Shown here one piece after another: positions 33,966-43,478 of a stretch of DNA of 64,000 nucleotides (the stretch's first letter is position 1; each line of letters starts with the position of its first letter). The notes beneath the pieces were generated by a model. It made no database searches and was not told where the DNA came from. It saw only the letters and a list, made by a program, of their open reading frames with translations. Both the position numbers and the translations under genes were made by a program. Source of the stretch: an uncultured Eggerthellaceae bacterium (lineage in GTDB: Bacteria > Actinomycetota > Coriobacteriia > Coriobacteriales > Eggerthellaceae). The DNA is taken from contig CALULI010000002.1 in assembly GCA_944321455.1 (NCBI GenBank), positions 186,001 through 250,000 of the forward strand, written 5' to 3'.

Positions 33966-35363
33966 TTAGTCTTCCAGATAATCCTTCAGCTTCTGAGAGC
34001 GAGAAGGATGACGCAGCTTAGCTAAGGTCTTGGATTCAATCTGACGAATGCGCTCGCGCGTTACGCCAAATTCGCGTCCAACCTCTTCAAGCGTGCGAGG
34101 ATGACCATCTTCCAAACCAAAGCGCAAGCTGATAACTTTGCGCTCACGTTCGGCAAGGCCATCAAGCGTCTTTGCCAACTGCTCTTGCAGCATAGAAAAG
34201 CTTGCAGCATCAGGAGGAACAACAGCAGCATCGTCTTCAATAAAGTCGCCCAGCTGAGAATCCTCTTCTTCACCGATAGGTGTTTCAAGGCTTACGGGCT
34301 CCTGAGAGATCTTCTGAATTTCGCGGACACGCTCAGGCGTCAAGCCCATTTCCTCTGCAATTTCTTCAGGGGTAGGTTCGCGACCGAGCGACTGCAAAAG
34401 CTGACGCTGAATACGAACCAGCTTGTTGATGGTCTCAACCATGTGAACAGGAATACGGATGGTACGAGCCTGGTCTGCAATAGCACGCGTAATTGCCTGG
34501 CGAATCCACCACGTTGCATACGTGGAGAACTTAAAGCCCTTGGTGTAGTCAAACTTTTCAACTGCGCGAATAAGGCCCAAGTTGCCTTCCTGGATAAGGT
34601 CCAAGAACAGCATGCCACGACCAACGTAGCGCTTCGCAATAGAAACAACCAGACGAAGGTTAGCTTCAATAAGCTGCTGCTTTGCATCAAGACCAACCTG
34701 CTCAACACGCGTCAAGCGGCGGCGTTCGCGGCGTTCAAGCTGAATGCCTTCTTCTTCGGCTTTTTCCAGTTCCTCAGTAGCAGCAACACCTGCTTCAATC
34801 TTCATAGCAAGGTCAATTTCTTCTGCTGCCGTAAGCAGGGAAACCTTACCAATCTCTTTGAGATACATACGCACGGGGTCGCCCGTAAGCATAGTGACGG
34901 ATGTGTCGGCGGTGTGCTTGCGCGCACGCGTGGTCTTTGATTTTGCAGAAACCTTAGGCACCGCAATTTCACCAGGAGCCTTCAGTTCTTCTTCAGGAAT
35001 GCCATCAAGCAATTCTTCATCAGACAGAGATGCATCATCGTGCAAATCATGATCTTCGGCTAAATCTGCCATGCCCGCATCGGCCGTATCTGCACTTGCT
35101 GTTGCCTCTGCCTTTTTCGTGGTTGCCTTCTTCTTAGGAGCAGCCTTTTTAGACTGAGTAGTCTTTTTGGCTGTTGATTTTTTAGAAGTAGTTGATTTCG
35201 TTGTTTTTTTCTTCGTTGTTTTCGCTTGAGAATCATCCGAAGATACATCTTGAACTTCTTGGTTTTCAGCCGCTTCAGTTTTAACTTGTTCTGTTTCGGA
35301 CACTGACGTTTTGCTCTTAGATGACGTCTTGGATGAGGTAGATGTGGATGAGGCTTTTGCCAC
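33966..35363 (-). CDS. rpoD: Primary RNA polymerase sigma factor (SigA/RpoD)
   Basis: A 465-residue housekeeping sigma factor. Region 1.2: [20 protein letters not shown]. Region 2: [20 protein letters not shown] and [20 protein letters not shown]. Region 3 follows. Region 4 [23 protein letters not shown]. The first 120 residues are a low-complexity Lys/Ser/Thr/Ala stretch ([20 protein letters not shown]), as in actinobacterial SigA. The start is GTG 35361-35363, preceded by AAAGGAATAAGC; the longer TTG start has no ribosome site. A TATAAT at 35424-35429 (minus strand) may be its promoter. Confidence 0.96.
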   Translation of the reverse strand: MAKASSTSTSSKTSSKSKTSVSETEQVKTEAAENQEVQDVSSDDSQAKTTKKKTTKSTTSKKSTAKKTTQSKKAAPKKKATTKKAEATASADTADAGMADLAEDHDLHDDASLSDEELLDGIPEEELKAPGEIAVPKVSAKSKTTRARKHTADTSVTMLTGDPVRMYLKEIGKVSLLTAAEEIDLAMKIEAGVAATEELEKAEEEGIQLERRERRRLTRVEQVGLDAKQQLIEANLRLVVSIAKRYVGRGMLFLDLIQEGNLGLIRAVEKFDYTKGFKFSTYATWWIRQAITRAIADQARTIRIPVHMVETINKLVRIQRQLLQSLGREPTPEEIAEEMGLTPERVREIQKISQEPVSLETPIGEEEDSQLGDFIEDDAAVVPPDAASFSMLQEQLAKTLDGLAERERKVISLRFGLEDGHPRTLEEVGREFGVTRERIRQIESKTLAKLRHPSRSQKLKDYLED

Positions 35364-35423
35364 GCTTATTCCTTTCGATCCGTTCGTAACCAATCGTTTT
35401 GGTCGGAATCAAAACATCATGTC

Positions 35424-35452
35424 ATTATATCTCATTATGTGATGTATTTATA
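35424..35452 (-). promoter_or_regulatory. Possible rpoD promoter
   Basis: TATAAT on the minus strand at 35424-35429, 60 nt before the GTG. The -35 position (TATAAA at 17 nt) is poor. A loose inverted repeat (CATCA...TGATG, 35415-35444) surrounds it. Confidence 0.4.
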
Positions 35453-35471
35453 AAGTAAGATGAGCAAAATA

Positions 35472-37745
35472 TCACAGAAGACTTATAGGATCAATGTCGA
35501 TAGCAACATTGACGTCTTCGATGGTTTTACGCTTACGGAAATACGGTGCCAAAACTTCATCAATTGATCCATCGTCAAGAGGCGCTTTCAGCAGAATATG
35601 GTAGCGCCACACCCCACGCAAGCGCGACAAAACACACGGGGTTGGTGCAAACAACTGCCAGGACTGCTTGTGCGCTTCACCAAGACACGCCTTGATTTCA
35701 CGATAGAGCGCATGACTTGCCTGCACTACGCTATCTTCTGATCTTCCCCACAGCAAAATGTTAGCAAGGCGAACATAGGGCGGATAGTTAAGATCTTTGC
35801 GCAGGTCCAGCTCATAACTTAAAAATGTATCGCGATCATAATGGGCAGCTGCACGGATGGATGTATCAGTTGCCTTATACGTTTGCACGATAACGTGACC
35901 TGCCAAATGAGCTCTGCCGCAGCGCCCCGCTACCTGCTCAATCAGATCAAAGGTGCGCTCGGAGCTGCGAAAATCAGGGAGGCAAAGCATGGTGTCAGCG
36001 TTGATAACGCCAACCAACGTCACATCATCAAAATCAAGACCCTTTGCAATCATCTGAGTGCCCAACAACACAGCCGCATCCGCTTGTGCAAAACGCTCAA
36101 GCAAACGCTGGTGATCACCTTTGTGAGAGGTGGTATCGGCATCCATGCGCACAATTTCGCAATCATGTCCTTCAAGAAGGTTGCACAGTTCGCTTTCCAC
36201 CCGCTGCGTTCCCGCACCAAAACGGCGCAAGTAGGGGCTTCCGCATTCGGGGCATACCGCAGGAACAGGGCGCTCATAGCCGCAATGGTGGCACACTAAT
36301 TTGGCACCCTTTTCGTGATAGGTCAGAGAGGTAGAACACGACGTACACATGGGTACATATCCGCACTCGCGGCAAAGCAAAAACTGTGCAAATCCACGCT
36401 GATTAAGCAGCAATACCGCTTTTTCTTTGCGCTGTAGAGCCTGGAACAGTGCAGTCTGAAGAGTACGCGAAAACATACGGCGATTACCTGAACCAAATTC
36501 TTTGCCCATATCCACCACCGTAATGGGCGGCAAAGGCTTGCCGTTTGCACGTGAATTCATAACAGCCAATGACCAGTTAGGATTATAGCGGGCCTGATAC
36601 AGTGCTTCGATAGAAGGCGTTGCCGAACCTAACACCAACGTGGCGTTTTGCTGTTCGACCATCCACTGAGCTACATCGCGCGAAACATAGCGGGGAGCCT
36701 GATCCTGCTTATAGCTTGACTCGTGTTCTTCGTCGATGATAATCATGCCAATGTTGGCAAGCGGCGCAAACAAAGCACTGCGCGCACCTACCACAACGCG
36801 TGCCTCGCCTGAGCGAATCATATCCCACTGATCGAAACGCTCACCGTTACTCATCCGCGAATGAAGAACCGCAACGGTGTCTCCAAAACGTCCGCGAAAA
36901 CGCGCAACTGTCTGAGGGGTCAAAGAAATTTCGGGAACCAAAACAATAGCGCTTCGTCCCTGCTGCAACACTGTTTCAATGGCACACAGATAGACTTCTG
37001 TTTTGCCTGAACCAGTAACACCATCAAGCAAAACAGTCTTACCGCTTTGCTGTTGATAGGCATGATTGATAGTTTCTAAGGCACGTGCCTGATCATCGGT
37101 TAACGCGTGCCTGGTGCCCGTTGGCTTGAAAACATCACTGTGTACCGTATCCTGGCGCATGCGACGACGACGCTCTACCCGAATAACGCCCTTCTTTTCA
37201 AGTGCTGTCAGCACGGCATTGACTGATCCATACTCAGCCGTTAAATCTGCCACGCGCAAGTCGCCCGCCTTGAGCGCTTCAAGCACCGCTTTTTGTTTGA
37301 CGGCAGTTTTGCGCGGTGTAAATTCATCAGCTTCAGGCAAGCGGGAAACCCAGCGGTCATCCACTTCATGCGTTGCAGGTTGCACAACCTCCCACGTTCG
37401 ATCAACGCGCACCATACGAGGCACGCCTCCAGGAGGAGTAAACAGGCGAACACATGAAGAAAGGGGCGCAATGTAGCGCTGCGCTAAAAAGCGAGCACAG
37501 CGTGCGCCTAAATCATTAAAGTACGAATGAGAAAGCACCTGCTGAATATCTTTGAGCGTAATGGATTTATCACACGCATTATCTTCGGCAATATCCATGA
37601 CAAAACCCACGCACGCACGACGCCCAAAGGGCACCAAAACTGCACACCCGACAGCGCAATCATCAAGCCCATCAGGAATGCGATAGGAGTATTCCCTATC
37701 AAGCGATTGGGTTGGGATATCAAGAACAACCGAAGCGATGCGCAT
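35472..37745 (-). CDS. priA: Primosomal replication helicase PriA
   Basis: A 757-residue 3'-5' DNA helicase that restarts stalled forks. An N-terminal DNA-binding domain is followed by Walker A LLDGVTGSGKTEVYLCAIE near residue 242 and DEEHESSYKQDQAPRY. The zinc region has eight cysteines (CRECGYVPMCTSC, VCHHCGYERPVPAVCPECGS) near residues 460-510. GTQMIAKGLDFDDVTLVGV and EQVAGRCGRAH are helicase motifs V-VI. It lies 5 nt downstream of metK; a metK-priA pair occurs in several actinobacteria. Confidence 0.96.
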   Translation of the reverse strand: MRIASVVLDIPTQSLDREYSYRIPDGLDDCAVGCAVLVPFGRRACVGFVMDIAEDNACDKSITLKDIQQVLSHSYFNDLGARCARFLAQRYIAPLSSCVRLFTPPGGVPRMVRVDRTWEVVQPATHEVDDRWVSRLPEADEFTPRKTAVKQKAVLEALKAGDLRVADLTAEYGSVNAVLTALEKKGVIRVERRRRMRQDTVHSDVFKPTGTRHALTDDQARALETINHAYQQQSGKTVLLDGVTGSGKTEVYLCAIETVLQQGRSAIVLVPEISLTPQTVARFRGRFGDTVAVLHSRMSNGERFDQWDMIRSGEARVVVGARSALFAPLANIGMIIIDEEHESSYKQDQAPRYVSRDVAQWMVEQQNATLVLGSATPSIEALYQARYNPNWSLAVMNSRANGKPLPPITVVDMGKEFGSGNRRMFSRTLQTALFQALQRKEKAVLLLNQRGFAQFLLCRECGYVPMCTSCSTSLTYHEKGAKLVCHHCGYERPVPAVCPECGSPYLRRFGAGTQRVESELCNLLEGHDCEIVRMDADTTSHKGDHQRLLERFAQADAAVLLGTQMIAKGLDFDDVTLVGVINADTMLCLPDFRSSERTFDLIEQVAGRCGRAHLAGHVIVQTYKATDTSIRAAAHYDRDTFLSYELDLRKDLNYPPYVRLANILLWGRSEDSVVQASHALYREIKACLGEAHKQSWQLFAPTPCVLSRLRGVWRYHILLKAPLDDGSIDEVLAPYFRKRKTIEDVNVAIDIDPISLL

Positions 37746-37750
37746 CGTAT

Positions 37751-39007
37751 TTAAGCCTGCTGAATGTAGGACTTCAGCTGATCAACGCGATCGGTGCGCT
37801 CCCAGCTAAATTCGGGAAGTTCACGACCAAAATGTCCGTAGTTGGAAGTCTTGCGATAAATGGGGCGACGAAGATCAAGATCCTCAATCAAAGCGGCAGG
37901 GCGAAGATCGAAGACATGGCGAACTGCCTGTTCAATTAAGGCTTCGTCAACTTTGTTGGTGCCAAACGTATCAACCATGAGCGACACCGGATGCGCCACA
38001 CCAATAGCGTAGGCAATTTGCACTTCACAGCGGTCTGCTAAACCAGCAGCAACCACATTCTTGGCCACCCAGCGTGCAGCATACGCACCTGTGCGGTCCA
38101 CCTTCGTGCAGTCCTTGCCCGAAAAAGCGCCACCGCCGTGACGACCCATACCACCATAGGTATCAACAATAATCTTGCGGCCCGTAAGGCCCGCGTCCCC
38201 CATAGGACCACCCACCACAAAGCGACCTGTTGGGTTGATGAACAGCTCCGTATTGGTAATGTCAAAGCCTAAGTCATCCATCACTGGCTTGATAACCTGC
38301 TCAATAACATCAGCTTCAAGTTCTTGATGGGTAACCTCTTCGGCATGCTGCGTTGAGAGCACAATAGTTTCAATAGACTGCGGCTTGCCATCAACATAGC
38401 GCACGCTTACCTGCGTTTTGCCATCGGGGCGCAGATACGGAATAAGTGCCTGCTTACGCACGTAGGCCAAGCGCTCAGCCAAGCGATGTGCTGCAAAAAT
38501 AGGCAGCGGCATCAACGTCGGGGTTTCGTTGCAGGCATAACCAAACATCATGCCCTGATCCCCTGCACCTGTTTTGGAATAAACATCGTCATCAGTACCT
38601 GATTGCGCTTCCCATGAGCAGTCAACACCCTGGGCAATATCAGGAGACTGTTCGTGAATAGCATTCAGCACACCACAGGTCGTGCCGTCAAAGCCATACT
38701 TTGCGCGGTCATACCCAATATCAAGCAGCACTTCGCGCACAATAGCAGGTACATCAACGTAGGCCTGGGTACGAATTTCGCCCGTTACCAAAATCAGGCC
38801 CGTTGTTGCCAGCGTCTCGCACGCACAGCGAACCGCCTGAGGATCAGCAGGCTGACCCGTTGGTGAAATATAACCCTGTTCTGCCAAAGCAATTTCTTTA
38901 GCCAAAACAGCATCTAAAATAGCATCAGAAATTTGGTCACATACCTTATCAGGATGACCTTCGGTAACTGATTCACTCGTAAAGACATATGAAGAAGATT
39001 CAGACAT
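37751..39007 (-). CDS. metK: S-adenosylmethionine synthetase
   Basis: A 418-residue enzyme making S-adenosylmethionine from ATP and methionine. [20 protein letters not shown] at the N-terminus, [16 protein letters not shown] (hexapeptide motif), [20 protein letters not shown] and [18 protein letters not shown] are diagnostic. The frame continues 30 codons upstream, but the family start is [10 protein letters not shown] at ATG 39005-39007 with AAAGAG. No SAM riboswitch is seen in the 127-nt upstream gap, which is shared with the divergent ATP-grasp-like gene. Confidence 0.97.
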   Translation of the reverse strand: MSESSSYVFTSESVTEGHPDKVCDQISDAILDAVLAKEIALAEQGYISPTGQPADPQAVRCACETLATTGLILVTGEIRTQAYVDVPAIVREVLLDIGYDRAKYGFDGTTCGVLNAIHEQSPDIAQGVDCSWEAQSGTDDDVYSKTGAGDQGMMFGYACNETPTLMPLPIFAAHRLAERLAYVRKQALIPYLRPDGKTQVSVRYVDGKPQSIETIVLSTQHAEEVTHQELEADVIEQVIKPVMDDLGFDITNTELFINPTGRFVVGGPMGDAGLTGRKIIVDTYGGMGRHGGGAFSGKDCTKVDRTGAYAARWVAKNVVAAGLADRCEVQIAYAIGVAHPVSLMVDTFGTNKVDEALIEQAVRHVFDLRPAALIEDLDLRRPIYRKTSNYGHFGRELPEFSWERTDRVDQLKSYIQQA

Positions 39008-39044
39008 GCGCCAACTCTTTCTTATGGTTTTAATGGTTGCAGAT

Positions 39045-39105
39045 AATGTAGCATATCGCCTCCTTGGATAGCGACACACCAAGCAACACACAACCATGCT
39101 ACACT
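39045..39105. promoter_or_regulatory. Divergent extended -10 promoters for metK and the ATP-grasp-like gene
   Basis: TGCTACATT on the minus strand (39045-39053) and TGCTACACT on the plus strand (39097-39105) are both extended -10 (TGnTAnnnT) matches. They lie 37 and 29 nt before their start codons. The shared ATGCTACA/TGTAGCAT forms an 8-bp inverted pair. The -35 boxes are weak. Confidence 0.5.
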
Positions 39106-39134
39106 TTTCCCATCACCTTGATGAAAGGATCCTT

Positions 39135-40505
39135 ATGCCAAGCAATAAAGCTTTGACTGACGAATATTTTGCCATCATGAATGACGAATGTGATGGGGAT
39201 ATTACAGGACGTCGCGACGCATTTCATTACATGCAATCATCTACTGCTATTGTTAAAAAGCGCGTCGTGGCTTCGTCGTTTATTCCTCGCCTGTTCAACG
39301 ATCAGTCATGGCAGGCGTTTAAGACCATCGCTGAAACCACCCACACAATTCTGTGCAAGGTTATTACCGAATATCTCAACAACCCAGCATATCGATCGGT
39401 CTTTGACTTTGATGATCGTCTTAAAGAATTAATCCTGCTTCCGCGCGGCTATGATGCCATCCTCCCCTTCGCACGCATTGATGTGTTCCTAAACGAAGAA
39501 ACGCTTGAATGCGGTTTTTGCGAATTCAACGGCGACGGATCGGCGGGCACGAACGAAAATCGCGAAATTACCAACAGTATTATCAATTCGCAAACCTATA
39601 CCCGCTTTGCCCAGCGCCACAATGTTGAGCCTTGTGAGTTGTTTGCGTCCTGGGTCAATGAATTTATTGCCATCTATAACACATATAACCACCGCGTTGA
39701 AAATCCGCGTTTTGCCATTTGTGACTATCTTGAATGTGGTGTGGTTGATGAATTCAAGGTGTTTAGCACCTACTTCAAAGAGCTTGGCTACGAATGTGTG
39801 GTCTGCGATGTGCGCGATCTTCGCTTTGACGGCACGGTTCTGCGCACCAAGGATGGACTTGAAATTAATGCCATCTGGCGCAGAAGCGTCACGAACGATG
39901 TTATTGATCACTGGGATGAGTCGCAGGATTTAATTGAGGCATTGCGCCATGAAGCGGTTGCACTTATTGGTAGCTTTGCAGGCCACCTTGTTCACGACAA
40001 GCAAATTTTCGAAGCACTGCGTCACCCGCAAACCCAACAGATTTTGACGGCAGAAGAAAATGCTTTTGTTGAGCGCCACGTACCTAAATCCTATTTTCTG
40101 GATAGTAACGATATTGATATTGCCCGCGTTAAAGCCCAGAAGGATTCCTGGATTATTAAACCTACCGACAACTATGGCGCAAAGGATGTCTATGCGGGCG
40201 TATTTCAAACCCAAGAAGAATGGGAAGAATTGGTTGATCGCTTTGCAAACAGCGTAAGTGGACAGCCTTTTATTGTTCAAACGTTTATCACGCCGTACCA
40301 AACCCGCACATTAGCACCCGATACTGATATTGATAGCTTACGTGATAGCGAAGTAGACACCCAAGGAGTTCCCTACAACAACCTCAGTGGTCTTTATCTG
40401 TACAACGGACACTTTAAAGGAATCTTTTCGCGATTAGGACCCTACCCTGTTATCAGTAAACAGCACAAAGGCATGACCGCGGCCACCCTCCACGTATGCG
40501 AATAG
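39135..40505 (+). CDS. Glutathionylspermidine synthase-like / ATP-grasp protein
   Basis: A 456-residue protein. CGFCEFNGDGSAGTNENREI near residue 134 and IIKPTDNYGAKDVYAG near residue 335 look like the substrate and ATP-binding parts of the circularly permuted ATP-grasp ligases, which include glutathionylspermidine synthase. No amidase domain is present, so it would be a bare ligase; the substrates are unknown. The start at ATG 39135 is set by GATGAAAGGAT; 13 more codons are open upstream. The C-terminus carries FIVQTFITPYQTR and GLYLYNGHFKGIFSRLGP, also ATP-grasp-like. Divergent from metK. Confidence 0.65.
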   Translation: MPSNKALTDEYFAIMNDECDGDITGRRDAFHYMQSSTAIVKKRVVASSFIPRLFNDQSWQAFKTIAETTHTILCKVITEYLNNPAYRSVFDFDDRLKELILLPRGYDAILPFARIDVFLNEETLECGFCEFNGDGSAGTNENREITNSIINSQTYTRFAQRHNVEPCELFASWVNEFIAIYNTYNHRVENPRFAICDYLECGVVDEFKVFSTYFKELGYECVVCDVRDLRFDGTVLRTKDGLEINAIWRRSVTNDVIDHWDESQDLIEALRHEAVALIGSFAGHLVHDKQIFEALRHPQTQQILTAEENAFVERHVPKSYFLDSNDIDIARVKAQKDSWIIKPTDNYGAKDVYAGVFQTQEEWEELVDRFANSVSGQPFIVQTFITPYQTRTLAPDTDIDSLRDSEVDTQGVPYNNLSGLYLYNGHFKGIFSRLGPYPVISKQHKGMTAATLHVCE

Positions 40506-40544
40506 GTACCGTTTGCCCTACAGCATGAAGAAAGATTAAGCGCT

Positions 40545-41342
40545 ATGGTTAACCATCTTGTCCGCATACTAATAAGCATTGCCACCACCCTTGCTCTTGC
40601 CTATAGCATATTTGGCGTAGGGTTTTTGGTATGCACATCCCCTAGCGCCACCAACATGATAGGAAGCACCTTTTCAGGTTGGGAACACAGCGTCTTTCCC
40701 GAAGAAGACATGGCCGCCATTGCCGAATCTGTTCGCTCGTTTGCCATTGATGGAACCGATTCAGAACAGCTGTACAACCAGGTAACCACCGCAATTGAAG
40801 AAAACTACCCTGCTTTGGCAGACGTGTTTAATCAGGGATACGTTGATACATCTGAATCAGAAGCGCTGAGTGCCATCACAGGATCTGACAGCTTAGCTGA
40901 TTTGGAAGAGGAGTATTCATTTCCCCAGTCAGCGCTTTCACATCTTGCTGACTGCACGCCCCTTTTCACAACGGTCACCATATCAATTGGCGTTGTCTGC
41001 GGAGCAGCCATAATCGGTCTTATTGTCATTGGTATTTTTTGGGGTCGCCGTGACGTTGGCAAGGTTATGATAGGCGCCTCAAGCCTGCTTATTGTTCTGC
41101 TTTTTGCCTTGGGCATTTGGGCGATTGTTGATTTCAATTCACTCTTTACCTTTATGCACCTTGCCCTGTTCCCACAAGGCAATTGGACCTTCCCTGCAGA
41201 TTCGTTGCTTATTCGCTTATTCCCCGAAGCCTTCTGGCTCATGATGGCGGTGCTGTGGCTTGCAATCAGCATTGCAACGGCCCTTATTGTGGGGCTTGCA
41301 GGCCGCATAATAGGTTTCGGCGCCCGAAGACGCCGAAAGTAA
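40545..41342 (+). CDS. Integral membrane protein, DUF1461/TIGR01906 type
   Basis: A 265-residue protein with a hydrophobic segment at residues 7-32, a large extracytoplasmic acidic loop (about 35-140), and three or four further spans. The signature FTFMHLALFPQGNWTFPADS, LLIRLFPEAFW near residues 200-230 matches the DUF1461 family of Gram-positive bacteria, function unknown. A basic C-terminus (GARRRRK) is cytoplasmic by the positive-inside rule. It follows the ATP-grasp-like gene by 39 nt and may be in its operon. Confidence 0.85.
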   Translation: MVNHLVRILISIATTLALAYSIFGVGFLVCTSPSATNMIGSTFSGWEHSVFPEEDMAAIAESVRSFAIDGTDSEQLYNQVTTAIEENYPALADVFNQGYVDTSESEALSAITGSDSLADLEEEYSFPQSALSHLADCTPLFTTVTISIGVVCGAAIIGLIVIGIFWGRRDVGKVMIGASSLLIVLLFALGIWAIVDFNSLFTFMHLALFPQGNWTFPADSLLIRLFPEAFWLMMAVLWLAISIATALIVGLAGRIIGFGARRRRK

Positions 41343-41383
41343 ACAATCATCTTATGAAATTAACTGAGCACCAGCACGTTTCC

Positions 41384-41827
41384 CTATGCTAAGCGCTTGC
41401 CTACTTCTTGTGCGGCAAAGGCTTTATCAAAGTTGCCGCCCGTGCGCTTCGTAAGTTCGCCCATCACGCGACCCATATCCTTTTTTGTAGTAGCACCAAT
41501 TTCGGCAACAACGGTATCAATCAAAGCTAGAAGTTCATCTCCTGCTAACTGCTTGGGCAAATAGCCCTCCAGAATTGCAACCTGTTCGGTCAAGCGATCA
41601 GTGCGCTCTTGGTCATTGCCTGCCTTGATAGAGCCATCGAGTGTTTCTTTGGTCTGCTTGATGGTGCGCTTAAGCATGGCATCAACGTCGCTGGTTTCAA
41701 TTTCTCTGCGTTCGTTAACTTCGATGTTCTTCAGTTCGCCATGAACCATACGCAAAATGCTCAAACGATTTTTATCCTTTGCCTTCATGGCGTTTTTAAT
41801 TTCATCTAACAGCTCTTGATATTCCAC
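41384..41827 (-). CDS. GatB/YqeY domain protein
   Basis: A 147-residue protein of the YqeY family: RLSILRMVHGELKNIEVNER, EQVAILEGYLPKQLAGDEL and KKDMGRVMGELTKR are typical. The fold is shared with the tRNA-binding tail of GatB, so it may bind tRNA; its role is not established. The start is GTG 41825-41827 with AAAAGGAGAT. It is convergent with the DUF1461 gene, 41 nt away. Confidence 0.92.
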   Translation of the reverse strand: MEYQELLDEIKNAMKAKDKNRLSILRMVHGELKNIEVNERREIETSDVDAMLKRTIKQTKETLDGSIKAGNDQERTDRLTEQVAILEGYLPKQLAGDELLALIDTVVAEIGATTKKDMGRVMGELTKRTGGNFDKAFAAQEVGKRLA

Positions 41828-42030
41828 GGTATCTCCTTTTCAAACCTACGGTTTATTCCTGCACTTATTCTTACAAGTAGTCTTGCGTTCAACCCTTCGT
41901 AAACCCTGCATTTATGATGGTGATAGGGCTGGTATTTCTTGAAGCGCAACGGCAATTGTCTTATAACAGATACTGCCGCGCTAGGCGCTGTTCGTATCCC
42001 TTGCGCGACTTTTGTCGAGAAAGGAGATAT

Positions 42031-43407
42031 GTGAACTTCGCCGAGCGTTGGACGGCTACCTTTGATAAACCGATCCCTAACATGCTATTGCGCTGCATCA
42101 TCATGATAACAGGGCTTGGCTTTGTTGCCTTTGCTGTTGCTCTTTCACGTGCGACAGGACTAGGCACTTCACCCATCTCTTGCGTGCCTGCAGTCCTCAG
42201 TTATATTACGCCTTACACCATTGGCGCTATAACCTTTTTCATGAATCTTATATTTATTGCGCTCCAAGTTGTGCTTCTACGCAGAGACTTCAAGATTGTG
42301 CAGCTGCTCCAAATTGCCTTTGTTGGTCTGTTTTCACTTATGATCGACCTCTTTGTTCCGCTTTGTCATGTGTTTCCTATGGACAACTACGCCTGGCAGC
42401 TTTTCTTCACCCTTATCAGCATCATATGTACAGCTTTTGGTGTATTCCTTGAAGTCAAAGCTTCTCTTATTTGCCTACCAGGTGAAGGTGTTGTTGTTGC
42501 CATTTCGCGCGTTACCCATATTGAATTTCCAAAATGCAAAATTTCTTTTGACACATCATTGGTTGTCATCGGCACGGTTATTTCTCTTATTGCCATGGGA
42601 GCACTCAACGGTGTTCGTGAGGGCACTGTTGTCTCAGCACTGACGGTTGGGCTGTTTGTTAAGCTCTTCAATAAGATATTTCCTCACTTTGAGCGTTTTG
42701 CACCCTTGGCTGGCCACCTTTCTCTTATGCCTACTTCCGAGCCTGAACCGCAAAGTGCTACTGAGGCTGATACCGCCGCACCAAAACCTTTGGTTATCAC
42801 TATTTCACGTCAATATGGTTCAGGTGGTCGTGAGATAGCGCATCTTGTGGGAGATATGCTCAACATCAGAGTCTATGACCGCACGCTCATTCGTCTGACC
42901 GCCGAAGAATCTGGCTTGACCACTGATTTTGTACGTAAAAACGAAGAGGACATTCGCCGCGGTATTCTCTATAACTTGTATTCACAAAATTACGCCTACA
43001 TCGGTGCCACACCATCTGAGACCGATTCGCTTTTCTTGGCACAGGCACGAACCATTACCCGTTTAGCAGACCACGAAAGCTGTGTATTGGTGGGACGTAA
43101 TGCAAACTTCATCCTGGCCAATCGCGAAAACTGCTTCAATGTCTTTATTCATGCTCCGCTTGAAAACCGCATTGAGCGCGTCATGAAGCGCGACAATCTT
43201 GCCTCACGTGAAGAAGCCATCAGCACCATTGAACGCATTGATCATGAACGCCAAAACAATGCGCGCACCTATACCAACAAGGAGTGGGGCCATATTACCG
43301 ACTATCACTTAAGCGTGGATAGCTCACTGCTTGCTCCTGAAGAAACAGCAGCACTCATTGTTGACGTTGCCCTTGAAGCAACAAAACAGCACAGCCCTCA
43401 GGCTTAG
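42031..43407 (+). CDS. Fusion of a YczE/YitT-type membrane protein with a cytidylate-kinase-like domain
   Basis: A 458-residue two-part protein. Residues 1-235 hold about six membrane spans (LRCIIMITGLGFVAFAVALS, GLGTSPISCVPAVLSYI, GVFLEVKASLICLPGEGVVV), resembling YczE/YyaS-like membrane proteins. A Pro/Glu/Ala linker (SEPEPQSATEADTAAPKP) leads to residues 255-455, a cytidylate-kinase-like domain: ITISRQYGSGGREIAHLVG replaces a classical P-loop, and VLVGRNANFIL, HAPLENRIERVMKRDN and YHLSVDSSLL follow the family. The start is GTG 42031 with AAAGGAGATAT; the longer frame lacks a site. The kinase half would be cytoplasmic. Function unknown. Confidence 0.82.
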   Translation: MNFAERWTATFDKPIPNMLLRCIIMITGLGFVAFAVALSRATGLGTSPISCVPAVLSYITPYTIGAITFFMNLIFIALQVVLLRRDFKIVQLLQIAFVGLFSLMIDLFVPLCHVFPMDNYAWQLFFTLISIICTAFGVFLEVKASLICLPGEGVVVAISRVTHIEFPKCKISFDTSLVVIGTVISLIAMGALNGVREGTVVSALTVGLFVKLFNKIFPHFERFAPLAGHLSLMPTSEPEPQSATEADTAAPKPLVITISRQYGSGGREIAHLVGDMLNIRVYDRTLIRLTAEESGLTTDFVRKNEEDIRRGILYNLYSQNYAYIGATPSETDSLFLAQARTITRLADHESCVLVGRNANFILANRENCFNVFIHAPLENRIERVMKRDNLASREEAISTIERIDHERQNNARTYTNKEWGHITDYHLSVDSSLLAPEETAALIVDVALEATKQHSPQA

Positions 43408-43478
43408 CCCACGAAACAGATAAATGTCGTAATAAAATGTCGTATCATAAAGCCCATACCCTACAGGAAGGATTATTT

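Noticed and set aside
39008-39134. SAM riboswitch before metK
   Set aside because: The leader is about 38 nt by the predicted -10 box, too short, and no SAM aptamer core is visible.
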